A DNA stretch of 64,000 bases from DATLLN01 sp963720885 (GCA_963720885.1 CAVRGW010000004.1:1-64000); one strand, 5' to 3'. Numbered from the stretch's first letter, positions 37,484 through 46,699 are shown. The notes: a model not told the origin generated them from the sequence alone. Translations and numbers: made by a program.

Positions 37484-38869
37484 TCAGCTGCCGCCGTTCT
37501 CGCCGGCCTCGGCCAGAAGGCGCTCTGCAAGCTCGCGCTTCTGGTCGGCCGAGAACTTCTTCAGCTCGTTGTTCAGCGCCCGCTGGTTGATGCTGACGTT
37601 CCAGTAGTCGAGCGAGTCGATGCCGAGCAGTGCCGTCTTGCCGACGAACTGCCGGAGCACCTCGTTGGTCGGGCCCATCACCCAGCCCGCCTTGCCGTCG
37701 CGCAGGTAGCGCTCCAGCTGCAGCGGCTCCTTCTTGAACGCGGTGCCGCCGCAGCAGTGGAGCATCTTGTCCACCACGTGGGCGACGTTCTTCGCCGCGT
37801 TGAACTTGATCTGCCACAGCCAGGGCAGGTAGTTGCCGCGGGCCAGCTCGTTCGTGATCTTCTTCTGCGAGCCGTCCGTGACCCGGTCGAGCGCATTGGC
37901 CACGCTGAACACGAGGTTGCGGGAGGCGTTTGTGTCCATGATCGCCTCGCCGACCGCGTCCTGGATGGTCGGGTAGTCGCAGACGCGCAGCCCGACGTCC
38001 TTGTGGGTCTTGCGGGTGGTGTGCCGGCAGGCGATGTCGATCGCGCCCAGCGAGATGCCGTTCCACGTGCCCGACGACCCGATCAGGAAGTTCGGGTCGA
38101 CCGACTCGTCGTTGGAGAACGCGCCGTCGCCGACCTCGCCGACCAGCTGCTGCTCGGGGACGAACTTCCAGTCCAGCAGCAGCGTGCCCGACTGGTTGCC
38201 GCGCAGGCCCATCGCGTCCCACTCCTGCGGCTTGGCCTCGATCTCGTCCTTGTCCACCACGAACACGGACAGGTTCGAGTAGTCGCCGTTGTAGTCGGGC
38301 GACGTGGTCTGCAGGACGTAGAAGTCGGCGAACCCGGCCGACGTCGTCCACGAGGCCTTCTTCAGCACCTCGAAGCCACCGTCGACCCGGCGTGCGCCGG
38401 AGGCGATGGGGTACCAGAAGTGCGACCCGGTCTCCGGGTCGGAGTAGGAGAGGGTGCCGATCAGGCCCTCCCGGACTTTCTTCAGGTACTTCTCGATCGT
38501 GTACTCCGTGGCGCGGAGCTTGAGCGCCTCGACGGCGCCGATGTGCATCACGTAGCACATCGCGCACGATGCGTCGCCGTAGCGGGCGATCGCCTCGGTC
38601 ACGTGTGCGTACATCACGTGGTTCTGGCCGAGGCCGCCCCACTCCTTGGGCAGCATCAGTCCGAGGAAGCCGTCTGGCCCCAGAGCCTCCAGGCTCTTCC
38701 GCGGGAACGTCAGCGTGCGATCGTTCTCGGCCGCAAGCGGCCGGATCGTCTCCTCGCAGATCTCCTTGAGCCGCTCGAGCAGCGCCTTCTGCTCGTCGTC
38801 GAGGAACCAGTCGGGATCGAACATCGGGTCGAGCCCGGACATAGCCGACTCGGGAGCGACCGTTGCCAT
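37484..38869 (-). CDS. Acyl-CoA dehydrogenase-like flavoprotein
   Basis: 461 residues. N-terminal helices (LPKEWGGLGQNHVMYAHVTEAIARYGD), the beta domain, and the C-terminal bundle with CCGGTAFKKEPLQLERYLRDGKAGWVMGPTNEVLRQF are present. The usual catalytic Glu position in the C-terminal domain was not identified with certainty, so the substrate and even the reaction type are open. ATG 38869 is preceded by AGAGGGGTG. It lies alone between two palindromes. Confidence 0.85.
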   Translation of the reverse strand: MATVAPESAMSGLDPMFDPDWFLDDEQKALLERLKEICEETIRPLAAENDRTLTFPRKSLEALGPDGFLGLMLPKEWGGLGQNHVMYAHVTEAIARYGDASCAMCYVMHIGAVEALKLRATEYTIEKYLKKVREGLIGTLSYSDPETGSHFWYPIASGARRVDGGFEVLKKASWTTSAGFADFYVLQTTSPDYNGDYSNLSVFVVDKDEIEAKPQEWDAMGLRGNQSGTLLLDWKFVPEQQLVGEVGDGAFSNDESVDPNFLIGSSGTWNGISLGAIDIACRHTTRKTHKDVGLRVCDYPTIQDAVGEAIMDTNASRNLVFSVANALDRVTDGSQKKITNELARGNYLPWLWQIKFNAAKNVAHVVDKMLHCCGGTAFKKEPLQLERYLRDGKAGWVMGPTNEVLRQFVGKTALLGIDSLDYWNVSINQRALNNELKKFSADQKRELAERLLAEAGENGGS

Positions 38870-38895
38870 GCAGCACCCCTCTCGTTTTTGAACTT

Positions 38896-38926
38896 CTCGG
38901 CCGCTAATCCTAGTCCCGCGGCCGAG
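38896..38926 (-). terminator. Hairpin after the antiporter gene
   Basis: CTCGGCCGC (38896-38904) and GCGGCCGAG (38918-38926) form a perfect 9-bp stem with a 13-base loop, downstream of the antiporter stop and upstream of the acyl-CoA dehydrogenase start. No T-tract. Confidence 0.45.
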
Positions 38927-38933
38927 TCGGGGT

Positions 38934-40193
38934 CTATGTAGGCGTCGCCACGTGGGCGGGCTCGCCGGTGTTCGGCGTCCACTCGCCCTCGGACAGGCGG
39001 AGCCGCCGCGCCAGTGCACCGGCCGTCGTGGCCTGCAGCAGCAGGGTGACGACGATGGCCGTTGCGACGATGCTGACGATCAGCTGGGCGTGCGGCGTGT
39101 GATTCGCGACGAGTAGTCCGGCGACCGCCGCGGGGACGACGCCGGTCTCGCGCGTCCAGCAGAGGAAGAGCTGTTCGGGCCGTGTCCAGCCGCCCCGCCG
39201 GTCGGGCAGCGTGCACGCGAACACGGCGACCGGGCGCGCGAACAGCAGGAACACCGCCAGCACGGCCAGCGTGGTCGCCAGGTTGTCCCACATCTCCGAG
39301 AGCGGCAGGTTTGCTCCCAGCGTGAGGAAGACCAGCATGGTCACGATGTCGGCCACGTTGGCGGTGAACACGTACATCTCGCGCTGGTGGCGCGGGTTCA
39401 TCTCGAGCCCGAAGCTCCGCATGTTGCCGACGATCAGCCCGGCGATGAACGCGCCCAGGTAGCCGCTGCCGTCGACCGACTCCAGCGAGAAGTAGCCGGC
39501 GGACACGGCCAGCAGCACCGCGATGGCCGGCGACTCGCGCCAGATCCCCGAGCGCTTGCTGCAGATCGCCAGCGCGAGCGCGAAGCCGATGGCTACGCCG
39601 AGCACGGTGCTGAAGACGAGGTTGCGGGCGAAGTCGGCCACCTCCCCGGTGATCGAGACGTCGCCTGTACGGACGACGCCCGCCACTGCCAGGGCGAGGA
39701 TCGCGCCGGTCGGGTCGTTGAAGGCGGACTCGGCGATCACCGTCTGTGCCAGCTTGGTCGAGACCCGGGTGCGCGCGAACAGGGGGATCAAGATCGCCGG
39801 GTCGGTGGGTGCGAGCACCGCGCCAATCAGCAGCGCGGCGTCCGCCGGCAGCCCGAAGGCGATCCCAGCGGCTGTTCCTGTGATGGCCGCCGTGATCATC
39901 ACTCCCGGCACGACCAGCATGCCCAGCCCGACCGACACCGTCCGCAGCAGCGGCAACGAGAGCCCGAGGCCGCCGTAGAAGAGGATGAACGCGACCCCGA
40001 CGGTCAGGATCATGCTGGCGCCGACCGAGTCCAGCGGGATGTCGATCGCATCCAGTCCCGAGGGCCCCACAGCTACCCCCAGCCCCACCATCAGGACGAT
40101 CTCGGGCACGTGCACCAGGTCGCCGACCAGCCGGGCGACCAGGCCGCAGGCGAGGATCAACGACAGGGTCTGGATGACGTCATGCGCCGACAC
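38934..40193 (-). CDS. Cation:proton antiporter, CPA family
   Basis: 419 residues with about 12-13 helices. The ion-site region ESAFNDPTGAILAL carries the Asn-Asp pair typical of CPA1 Na+/H+ exchangers, and SGYLGAFIAGLIVGN resembles the K+/H+ branch. It lacks a long C-terminal nucleotide-binding domain. GTG 40193 follows TATCAT by 8 nt. It should exchange Na+ or K+ for protons across the membrane. Confidence 0.88.
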   Translation of the reverse strand: MSAHDVIQTLSLILACGLVARLVGDLVHVPEIVLMVGLGVAVGPSGLDAIDIPLDSVGASMILTVGVAFILFYGGLGLSLPLLRTVSVGLGMLVVPGVMITAAITGTAAGIAFGLPADAALLIGAVLAPTDPAILIPLFARTRVSTKLAQTVIAESAFNDPTGAILALAVAGVVRTGDVSITGEVADFARNLVFSTVLGVAIGFALALAICSKRSGIWRESPAIAVLLAVSAGYFSLESVDGSGYLGAFIAGLIVGNMRSFGLEMNPRHQREMYVFTANVADIVTMLVFLTLGANLPLSEMWDNLATTLAVLAVFLLFARPVAVFACTLPDRRGGWTRPEQLFLCWTRETGVVPAAVAGLLVANHTPHAQLIVSIVATAIVVTLLLQATTAGALARRLRLSEGEWTPNTGEPAHVATPT

Positions 40194-40201
40194 GTGCCGC
40201 G

Positions 40202-40207
40202 ATGATA
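40202..40207 (-). promoter_or_regulatory. -10 box (TATCAT), leaderless antiporter start
   Basis: TATCAT on the minus strand ends 8 nt before GTG 40193. Confidence 0.45.
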
Positions 40208-40248
40208 GAGGTCGGGCCCCTTGATCTTCGCGCCGGGAATTGCGGACG

Positions 40249-40494
40249 ATGCGGCTCCTGGCGATGGCGGTTCTCTATTACTTCTCGGTGACGCAGGGCG
40301 GCGTGCCGGCTCTGATCGGCCTGTCGCTCCTCCTCGCGGTCTATCTCGCGATCGTCGAGGTGAGGCCCCTCGACTCGTCCTTCCGCGTCAAGGCTTGGTG
40401 GGTGAGCCTGGTGTTCCTCACCCACTTCATCGGCTACCTGACCCTGCGCGCGTACGTGTTCCTGCGGCGCCGTATGGACAGCGCACCGGGATGA
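40249..40494 (+). CDS. Small hypothetical membrane protein
   Basis: 81 residues from ATG 40249 (a TTG at 40240 would add three). Two hydrophobic helices (LLAMAVLYYFSV to LIGLSLLLAVYLAIVEV, and VSLVFLTHFIGYLTLRAYV) and a basic tail. Coupled to the next gene by an ATGA overlap. No family is recognised. Confidence 0.5.
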   Translation: MRLLAMAVLYYFSVTQGGVPALIGLSLLLAVYLAIVEVRPLDSSFRVKAWWVSLVFLTHFIGYLTLRAYVFLRRRMDSAPG

Positions 40495-40820
40495 TCGCCA
40501 GTGCGCGGCGCTTCGTGCGGCCGCCGCTCGTGGCCGGCATCCTGCTGCTCGCGCTGATCGCGTTCGCATCCCGGGCATGCGACCAGAGCCGGGTGTCCGT
40601 CAGCCAGACCGAGGCGGTGGCAACCGCCCGCACCCAGATCGACTACCGGCCGGACGGGCACAGCGTCCGCTTCCTGCGCCGCGGGCTGACCCAGCATCCC
40701 TACTGGGCGGTGTCGCTGTGGACACGCAGCCCGAATGGCGACGGCTACGAGCGCGTCACCGTGGTCGTGGTCGACGCCCGCAGCGGGGAGATCTCCGAGA
40801 TCACTCGCAGTCGCGCCTGA
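40491..40820 (+). CDS. Hypothetical secreted/anchored protein
   Basis: 109 residues. One N-terminal hydrophobic helix (FVRPPLVAGILLLALIAF) and a short outside domain with VTVVVVDARSGEISEI, which resembles a PepSY-type hairpin. Operon partner of the gene before it. Function unknown. Confidence 0.5.
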   Translation: MIASARRFVRPPLVAGILLLALIAFASRACDQSRVSVSQTEAVATARTQIDYRPDGHSVRFLRRGLTQHPYWAVSLWTRSPNGDGYERVTVVVVDARSGEISEITRSRA

Positions 40821-40826
40821 CGGTAG

Positions 40827-40844
40827 ATGGGTGTTTTCACCCAT
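40827..40844 (+). promoter_or_regulatory. Hairpin after the small-gene operon
   Basis: ATGGGTG, TTTT loop, CACCCAT: a perfect 7-bp stem just after stop 40820, with no T-tract. It may be a weak terminator or an operator for the Amt operon. Confidence 0.35.
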
Positions 40845-40901
40845 AACCCGCGGGTCCATTTCGCCCGGCCCGTCATGTAGTGTCGGCGCGCAAGTTTCGT
40901 C

Positions 40902-40921
40902 CCGCCGGTTGCTCCCGGCGG
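40902..40921 (+). promoter_or_regulatory. Leader hairpin upstream of Amt operon
   Basis: CCGCCGG, TTGCTC loop, CCGGCGG: a perfect 7-bp stem about 100 bases before the Amt start. The 198 bases between 40821 and 41018 hold no gene that I could recognise. Confidence 0.35.
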
Positions 40922-41018
40922 TGATCACGGCCCTGGCGAAAGGTGGTGGTTGGTCGATGACGACCGATCTCGTGGTGCGCGCCGCGTGCGATGGCATGCG
41001 TTGCTTGGAGGGTGAGCG

Positions 41019-42446
41019 ATGACCGGCATGCTGGCTGTGACGCTGGACGCGCTCGCCGACCTCGACGCGAAGGTGTCGCTCGACAGCCAGATCCTCCAGG
41101 AGCAGTTCTACTTCTGGACGGTCGTGGTGATGTGGCTGATCCACGCCGGCTTCATGTCGTACGAGGCGGGCGCCGCCCGGCGCAAGAACGTGATGTCGAC
41201 GGCGATCAAGAACATCCTGACGATCGCCGTCGTTACCCCGGCGTTCTACTACTTCGGCTGGTGGATCTACGGCTGCATGGAGACGGGCCTGATCCCGCAG
41301 GGTCCTGACAGCACCCAGGCCGGCCTGAACTTCTGCTCGTCGACCTATCCGTGGTCGGCGGCGATGGGACCGGATCTGGACGACCACCTCAGCGCAGTGT
41401 TCTGGGGCGCCTTCCTGCTGTTCTCATGGACGACCGGCTCGATCATGTCGGGTGCCATCATCGAGCGGGCCAGGCTGACCGCATACCTGGTCCTGACGGT
41501 CATCCTCGGCTCGGTGATCTGGATCCTCGACGCCGCCTGGGGCTGGAGCGCCGGCGGGTGGCTGACGACCGGATTCGGGTTCCACGACAGCATCGCCTCG
41601 TCGGTGGTGCACGGCGTGGCCGGCGCGTTCACCCTGGGGGTGCTGTTCCAGGTCGGTCCAAGGATCGGGAAGTACGACGTGATGGGGCGCGCCAGGACGT
41701 TCCGACCGCACAACCTGCATCTGACGCTGCTCGGTCTGATGCTGATCTTCACCGGCTTCTACGCCTTCTATGCGGCGTGCCTGGTGATCACATCGACGTC
41801 CTTCCCCGGATGGCTCAACATCTACCTGTCGCCGACCACGCTCGGGTCGATCATGTTCGCGATCACGATCGGGTTCGCAGGCGGATTCACCGGCGGCTAC
41901 TTCGCCAGCCGCGGCGACCCATTCTGGACGCTCTCCGGCGGCCTCGCCGGGGTGATCTCGGTCTCGGCGGGCGCCGATGTCTACGCCCCGACGCTCGACT
42001 ATCTGATCGCGATGCTCGGCGGCGGCCTGGCGGTCTACGCAGGTGGGCTGATCGAGAAGCGGTGGAGGGTCGACGATGCCGTCGGGGCGGTGGCTGTCCA
42101 TGGCGTGTGCGGGTTCTTCGGGATCATCGCCGTCGGGTTGTTCGCCACCGGCTACCCGACGGGCATCAACAACGTCTCCTCCAGCTTCGGCGGTCAGATG
42201 ATGGGCCTGATGACGTTCCTCCCACTCGGGTTCTTCGGCGGGTACATCCCGGCTCTCATCCTCAAGAAGGCCGGGCTGCTGCGCGTTCCGCCCGAAGTCG
42301 AGATGGAGGGCCTGGACATCGCCGAGTTCGGCGCGGACTTCTTCCCGGAGTTCGCTCATCCGCCCGAGGTGATCGTCATGCCGGACGGCGAGATCGTCGA
42401 GGCCGCACCGGTGCTCGCCGAGGCCTACGGGCAGGTGCGGCGATGA
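41019..42446 (+). CDS. amt: Ammonium transporter Amt family protein
   Basis: 475 residues with 11 predicted helices. Amt signatures are present: EAGAARRKNVMSTAIKNIL, SSVVHGVAGAFTLG and AVAVHGVCGFFGIIA, which supply the pore twin-His pair. Members carry NH4+ or methylammonium. Helix order and the long loop between helices are typical. The C-terminal tail (EMEGLDIAEFGADFFPEF) resembles the cytoplasmic regulatory tail. A glnK gene is not next to it; instead three tiny membrane genes follow, overlapping the stop. Confidence 0.92.
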   Translation: MTGMLAVTLDALADLDAKVSLDSQILQEQFYFWTVVVMWLIHAGFMSYEAGAARRKNVMSTAIKNILTIAVVTPAFYYFGWWIYGCMETGLIPQGPDSTQAGLNFCSSTYPWSAAMGPDLDDHLSAVFWGAFLLFSWTTGSIMSGAIIERARLTAYLVLTVILGSVIWILDAAWGWSAGGWLTTGFGFHDSIASSVVHGVAGAFTLGVLFQVGPRIGKYDVMGRARTFRPHNLHLTLLGLMLIFTGFYAFYAACLVITSTSFPGWLNIYLSPTTLGSIMFAITIGFAGGFTGGYFASRGDPFWTLSGGLAGVISVSAGADVYAPTLDYLIAMLGGGLAVYAGGLIEKRWRVDDAVGAVAVHGVCGFFGIIAVGLFATGYPTGINNVSSSFGGQMMGLMTFLPLGFFGGYIPALILKKAGLLRVPPEVEMEGLDIAEFGADFFPEFAHPPEVIVMPDGEIVEAAPVLAEAYGQVRR

Positions 42447-42589
42447 GCGGCACGACGCAGCTGATCCTGGCAATTCTCACGCAGATCGCCGTCGTCGGCT
42501 TTCTCTTCCGGTGGATGTTCCGCAAGGATCGCCGGCTGAGGGAGGAACGGCGTGCGGCCGACCGAAGGAGGGAGCCGCATGGCGCTTGA
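42443..42589 (+). CDS. 48-residue single-pass membrane protein after Amt
   Basis: One helix (TTQLILAILTQIAVVGFLF) followed by a very basic tail (RKDRRLREERRAADRR), so the tail should be cytoplasmic. The ATG overlaps the amt stop (ATGA) and the stop overlaps the next start. No family is recognised. Confidence 0.6.
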   Translation: MSGTTQLILAILTQIAVVGFLFRWMFRKDRRLREERRAADRRREPHGA

Positions 42590-42890
42590 GACAGCACCTG
42601 ACTGCATCGTGCAGAACGTCCCGCCCGACGCCGGGACCGTGAAGCCGTTCGAGGAGTGCCTGAACGGGTTCTTCACCTTCGGGCCGGGCGGCGCCCTGAA
42701 CGCCGACCACCCGCAGACCAACCCGTTCTGGCTGGGAGCCAGCACGGGGACCATCGTCCTGGTGATCATCGGATTCGTCGCGTTCATCGTCGTGATGATC
42801 GCGTGGGTCAGGTTCGAGAACGGCAAGCTCCAGGATCAGGCCGCACGCCTTCGCGCGACCGGCAAGGTGCCGACTCCGGAGCAGCTGTGA
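42579..42890 (+). CDS. 103-residue single-pass membrane protein after Amt
   Basis: About 50 residues before the helix (with CIVQNVPPDAG and a second Cys), one helix (GTIVLVIIGFVAFIVVMIAWV), then a charged tail. ATG 42579 has AAGGAGGGAG upstream and overlaps the preceding stop. Probably an accessory membrane subunit. Confidence 0.6.
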   Translation: MALETAPDCIVQNVPPDAGTVKPFEECLNGFFTFGPGGALNADHPQTNPFWLGASTGTIVLVIIGFVAFIVVMIAWVRFENGKLQDQAARLRATGKVPTPEQL

Positions 42891-42902
42891 TGAGGGGGAG
42901 CA

Positions 42903-43043
42903 ATGGCTGAGAAACAGATCGAGTTCGAACCCATGCAGACCCACGTCAAGCGGTTCGAGCAGGTGATGATTGCCATCTGCCTGGTCTGCATCGTGATCGT
43001 CGTGGTGATCACGCAGTTCACGACGTGGGGGACGCAGAACTGA
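42903..43043 (+). CDS. 46-residue single-pass membrane protein after Amt
   Basis: MAEKQIEFEPMQTHVKRF, then a helix (VMIAICLVCIVIVVVITQF) and TTWGTQN. Found by reading the sequence; it is below the usual size limit. ATG 42903 has GAGGGGGAG upstream, and the 13-bp terminator stem follows its stop by 8 bases, which supports it as the last operon gene. Confidence 0.55.
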   Translation: MAEKQIEFEPMQTHVKRFEQVMIAICLVCIVIVVVITQFTTWGTQN

Positions 43044-43050
43044 GCACGCG

Positions 43051-43088
43051 CCGCCGGGTGTGAGGGCAGCGGCCGTCACACCCGGCGG
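43051..43088 (+). terminator. Terminator after the Amt operon
   Basis: CCGCCGGGTGTGA (43051-43063) and TCACACCCGGCGG (43076-43088) are perfectly complementary over 13 bases with a 12-base loop. Confidence 0.7.
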
Positions 43089-43252
43089 TGCACCGTCGGT
43101 AGGAACTTGCGCGACGCGCTCCGACGACGTACAACCTCCGTGTCTGCCGGCGCGCCCCCGCCGCGAGGAAACCGCCTCGCCAGGGCCGTGGACGCGTGCG
43201 TGTGGGGTGCCCGGCGGACACCTCTCCGCTGGTGGAGATGTACGATCTGTAC

Positions 43253-45052
43253 ATGTCCGAAACGGACACACTCGAGGTCGGGGAGCGGGCCGGCCGGAGC
43301 GTCGACGCCCGCTACCTGTACCAGATCATCAACACGGTCAGCTCCTCGCTCGACCTCGACCGGGTGCTGCGCGCGATCGTCGACCTGGTCAGCGAGGCAA
43401 TCGACTGCCATGCGTGTTTCGTGTACTTCGTCGAGCCCGACGACGGATCGCTGGTGCTGCGCGCCGTGTCCGATCCGTATGGCGATCTGGCGGGGCGGCT
43501 GCGGTTCGAGCGCGGCGAGGGCCTGGCCGGCTGGGTGGCCGAGCACGACCAGCCGCTGTTCATCACGGACAACGCGCTCGCCGACCCGCGGATCAAGATC
43601 GTTCCGGAGGCCGAGGAGGAGAAGTACCAGTCCTTCTGCGCCGCGCCGCTGCGCCTCAAGTCCGGCCATGTGATCGGCGTGATTGCGCTGCACGCGGAGG
43701 CGCCACGGGAGTTTCGGCGCGCCGACTCCGACTTCCTGGTGCACGCCGCCAGCCTGGTCGCGGGCGCGATCGAGAACGCGCGCCTCTACGAGGACACCCG
43801 CCGCCGGCTGGCGCTGGTCGAGGGGCTTGCCGACCTGGCTCGCGCCGTCTCGGCCGCCCCCGGCGAGGACGCGCTCCTGCCCGCGGTCGCGAAGCGGGCG
43901 CACCGGCTGCTGGGCGCCGAGCAGTGCGACGTGCTGGTGCTGGAGGACGGCGGCCGCCTGCGGGTGGGCGCCGCGTGGCCGCTTCGCGAGGACACGAGCC
44001 GGCCGCTGGACGCCAACGAGCTGGGCCTCGAGCTGGCCAAGTCCGCACGGCGGGGCGGTGACGCCGGCCGCCGGCTGGCGTCGATCCTGTGGGGCGAGGA
44101 GGCGGCCGGCACGCCGATGGTCGTGCCGATGGTGGTGACCGACGACCTGGTCGGCTTCCTGGCGCTGCGGATGCCCGAGCACCGGGCCGCGTCCGAGGCG
44201 CGCGAGATCGCGTCGTCCGTCGCCGGCCAGACCGCCGTCGCGATCCGCCGGGTGCACCTGATCGACCGGCTGACGGAGCGCAACGCGATCAAGGATCTGT
44301 TCGAGGACCTGTCGCATCGCGGCGGGTCGGCGCCCGACCTGGCCGAGCGCGCCCGCGCTCTCGGCTGCGATCTCGACCAGCCCCATGTCGTGCTCCAAGC
44401 CGCCACCCGCGCCGGCACCGCCCAGGAGCCCTGGGAGGTCGCCGCCGAATCCTTCGAGACGGCCGTCGTGCGAGCGTTCCCCGGCTCGCTGTTCGACCAG
44501 CGCGACGCGGCCCTCCGCGGGCTGGTGCGGCTGCGCGGCGGTGACGAGCGGGCGGCGCTCGAGAAGCTGCGTGAGATCCATGCGTCCGTGGCCGACCGCC
44601 ACCCGCTGGCCGTCGGCGTGTCCGACCCGTGCCAGGGGCCGGCGACGTTCGCCACCGGCTTCGAGGAGGCCGACCACGCCGTCGCCGCGGCGGCGCTGGT
44701 CAGCGCCGACCCCGGTGTCGTCGGCTTCGACGACCTGGGCGCCTACAAGTACCTGCTGCGCGTCGCGCAGGACGGACGCGTCCGCGACCGCCGGGGCGAG
44801 GCGCTGCAGCGGCTGGCCGAATACGACCGTCGCCACCAGGCCCAGCTGCTGCTCACGCTGGAGGAGTACCTGCGCCGGCGGGGGAACATCGCGGCCGCCG
44901 CGCAGACCCTGTACGTGCACCCGAACACGCTGCGCCAGCGGCTCCGCCGGATCCAGGACCTGACCGGCCTCGATGTCGCCGACGAGGACTGGCTGATGAT
45001 CGAGATCGAGCTCAAGCTGCTCCGCCTGGAGCAGGCGCTGGGCGCGGGCTGA
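43253..45052 (+). CDS. GAF-domain transcriptional regulator with PucR-type C-terminal HTH
   Basis: About 599 residues: an N-terminal GAF domain (residues ~30-175, with CHACFVYFVEP, GEGLAGWVAE and SFCAAPLRLKSGHVIGVIALH), a second GAF-like domain (~185-340), a central region and a C-terminal helix-turn-helix (AAAQTLYVHPNTLRQRLRRIQDLTGLDV) of the PucR/CdaR type. It probably activates the gmaS/sox-like operon that starts 72 bases downstream in response to a small ligand or amine. The start is uncertain: ATG 43238 and GTG 43196 are alternatives. Confidence 0.82.
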   Translation: MSETDTLEVGERAGRSVDARYLYQIINTVSSSLDLDRVLRAIVDLVSEAIDCHACFVYFVEPDDGSLVLRAVSDPYGDLAGRLRFERGEGLAGWVAEHDQPLFITDNALADPRIKIVPEAEEEKYQSFCAAPLRLKSGHVIGVIALHAEAPREFRRADSDFLVHAASLVAGAIENARLYEDTRRRLALVEGLADLARAVSAAPGEDALLPAVAKRAHRLLGAEQCDVLVLEDGGRLRVGAAWPLREDTSRPLDANELGLELAKSARRGGDAGRRLASILWGEEAAGTPMVVPMVVTDDLVGFLALRMPEHRAASEAREIASSVAGQTAVAIRRVHLIDRLTERNAIKDLFEDLSHRGGSAPDLAERARALGCDLDQPHVVLQAATRAGTAQEPWEVAAESFETAVVRAFPGSLFDQRDAALRGLVRLRGGDERAALEKLREIHASVADRHPLAVGVSDPCQGPATFATGFEEADHAVAAAALVSADPGVVGFDDLGAYKYLLRVAQDGRVRDRRGEALQRLAEYDRRHQAQLLLTLEEYLRRRGNIAAAAQTLYVHPNTLRQRLRRIQDLTGLDVADEDWLMIEIELKLLRLEQALGAG

Positions 45053-45124
45053 GCTCCCCTTTCCCCGGCCGCCGATTCGTGACATCCTGACCCGTCTGCC
45101 GCGTCGGGAGGAGGAGATCGAACG

Positions 45125-46501
45125 ATGGCCACTACGAGCACACGACCGCTCGCGGACGTGATCCGCCGCAAGGCGGAGGAGGATGGGATCGAGTTCGTCT
45201 TCGCGCAGTTTGTGGATATGAATGCGAAGCCGTCGGCGAAGCTGGTGCCGATCACGAACTGGGATAATATGGTGTCTGAGGGTGCGGGTTTCGCGGGGTT
45301 TGCGGCGGGGCCGATCGGTCAGACGCCGGCGTCGCCGGACATGATGGCGGTGCCTGACCTTGCGTCGTACACGGCGGTGCCGTTCAAGCCGGGGCTGGCT
45401 CGGTTTGCCTGCGACATCACGGTCGAGGGTGAGGAGTGGCCGTATTGTCCGCGGACGATCCTTCGCAGGCAGCTTGCGCGTGCCGCCGAGCTCGGGTTCA
45501 CGTTCAAGGTGGGGATGGAGCTGGAGTTCTTCCTGCTGCGCGAGTCGGCGGACGGCGGGATTGAGCTGGCGGATCCGCTCGACAACTTGGCCCAGCCGTG
45601 TTACGACATGAAAGGGCTGACCCGGCAGTACGATTTCCTGTCGACGCTGTCGGGCTATGTGAACCGGCTGGGCTGGGGGTCGTACGCGAACGACCATGAG
45701 GATGCGAATGGCCAGTTTGAGTCGAACTTCGAGTTCGCGGATGCGCTGACCACGGCCGATCGGGCGATCTTCTTTCGCTACATGGTGCACGCCATGGCCC
45801 AGGAGCGGGGCATGCTGGCCACGTTCATGGCCAAGCCGTTCGGCCATCTGACGGGCAATGGCGGGCACTTCCACATGAGCCTCTGGGATCGGGACGGCGC
45901 GGTCGACCTGTTCGCCGACGACAGCGATCCGCAGGGTCTGGGCCTTTCCAAGCTGGGCTACCGCTTCACCGCGGGGCTGCTCAAGCACGCCAGCGCGTAC
46001 ATCGCGGTCACGGCGCCGACGGTGAACAGCTACAAGCGGCTGACGACGACGGCGGGGACGCCGACGTCGGGCGCGACGTGGTCGCCGATCTTCATCACCT
46101 ACGGCGCGAACAATCGTACGCAGATGCTGCGGGTGCCGGGCGGGCACGTCGAGGACCGCACGGTGGACGGCTCGTGCAACCCGTACCTGGCGATGGCCGT
46201 GATCCTGGCAGCCGGGCTGGACGGCGTCGAGAACGAGCTCGACGCGGGCCCGTTCAACGACGCCAACCTGTACACGATGACCCGCGCGGAGCTGAAGGCG
46301 GCGGGGATCGAGCTGCTGCCCGCCAACCTGCTGGACGCGACCCGCAACCTGGCGGAGGACGACGTCATCCGCAAGGCGCTGGGCAACACCGGCACCGAGG
46401 ACTACGTGGACTACTACGTCAAGACCAAGCAGGAGGAGTGGAGCGCCTACCACGAGCAGGTCACGCCGTGGGAGGTGCAACGCTACCTCACGCTCTTCTA
46501 G
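45125..46501 (+). CDS. gmaS: Gamma-glutamylmethylamide synthetase-like (glutamine-synthetase family)
   Basis: 458 residues. It has features I associate with GmaS proteins: FAQFVDMNAKPSAKLVP, DGIE and GAGFAGFAAGP at the N-terminus, GMELEFFLLRE, PCYDMKGLTRQYDFL, GWGSYANDHEDANGQFE, NGGHFHMSLWD and APTVNSYKRLTTTAG, NNRTQMLRVPGG. GmaS joins methylamine to glutamate with ATP. GGGAGGAGGAG lies before the ATG. A second glutamine-synthetase-like gene is at 18510. Codons of the first ~650 bases end in T and G more often than in neighbouring genes, which may mark transfer or recombination. True glutamine synthetase cannot be ruled out. Confidence 0.8.
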   Translation: MATTSTRPLADVIRRKAEEDGIEFVFAQFVDMNAKPSAKLVPITNWDNMVSEGAGFAGFAAGPIGQTPASPDMMAVPDLASYTAVPFKPGLARFACDITVEGEEWPYCPRTILRRQLARAAELGFTFKVGMELEFFLLRESADGGIELADPLDNLAQPCYDMKGLTRQYDFLSTLSGYVNRLGWGSYANDHEDANGQFESNFEFADALTTADRAIFFRYMVHAMAQERGMLATFMAKPFGHLTGNGGHFHMSLWDRDGAVDLFADDSDPQGLGLSKLGYRFTAGLLKHASAYIAVTAPTVNSYKRLTTTAGTPTSGATWSPIFITYGANNRTQMLRVPGGHVEDRTVDGSCNPYLAMAVILAAGLDGVENELDAGPFNDANLYTMTRAELKAAGIELLPANLLDATRNLAEDDVIRKALGNTGTEDYVDYYVKTKQEEWSAYHEQVTPWEVQRYLTLF

Positions 46502-46699
46502 CGTGGACCGATTCACATCCGCACATACGGCGGCGGTGAATTGTTCTTCGCCTCGGCACTGCCTTCCAGTGCCGGAGATCCGTACCATCTGCCCAGGTCC
46601 CGGCCCGGTCGGACGGGCGCGGACCGGCACGTGGGCTGTGTTCAATCCTCTATAAGAGGTCGCCCACCGGCGCGACCGGCAAACGACCAAGGTGCGACA

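Noticed and set aside
37484..38869. The acyl-CoA dehydrogenase-like gene as part of the amine pathway
   Set aside because: No sequence feature ties it to amines. It is alone between terminator-like hairpins.
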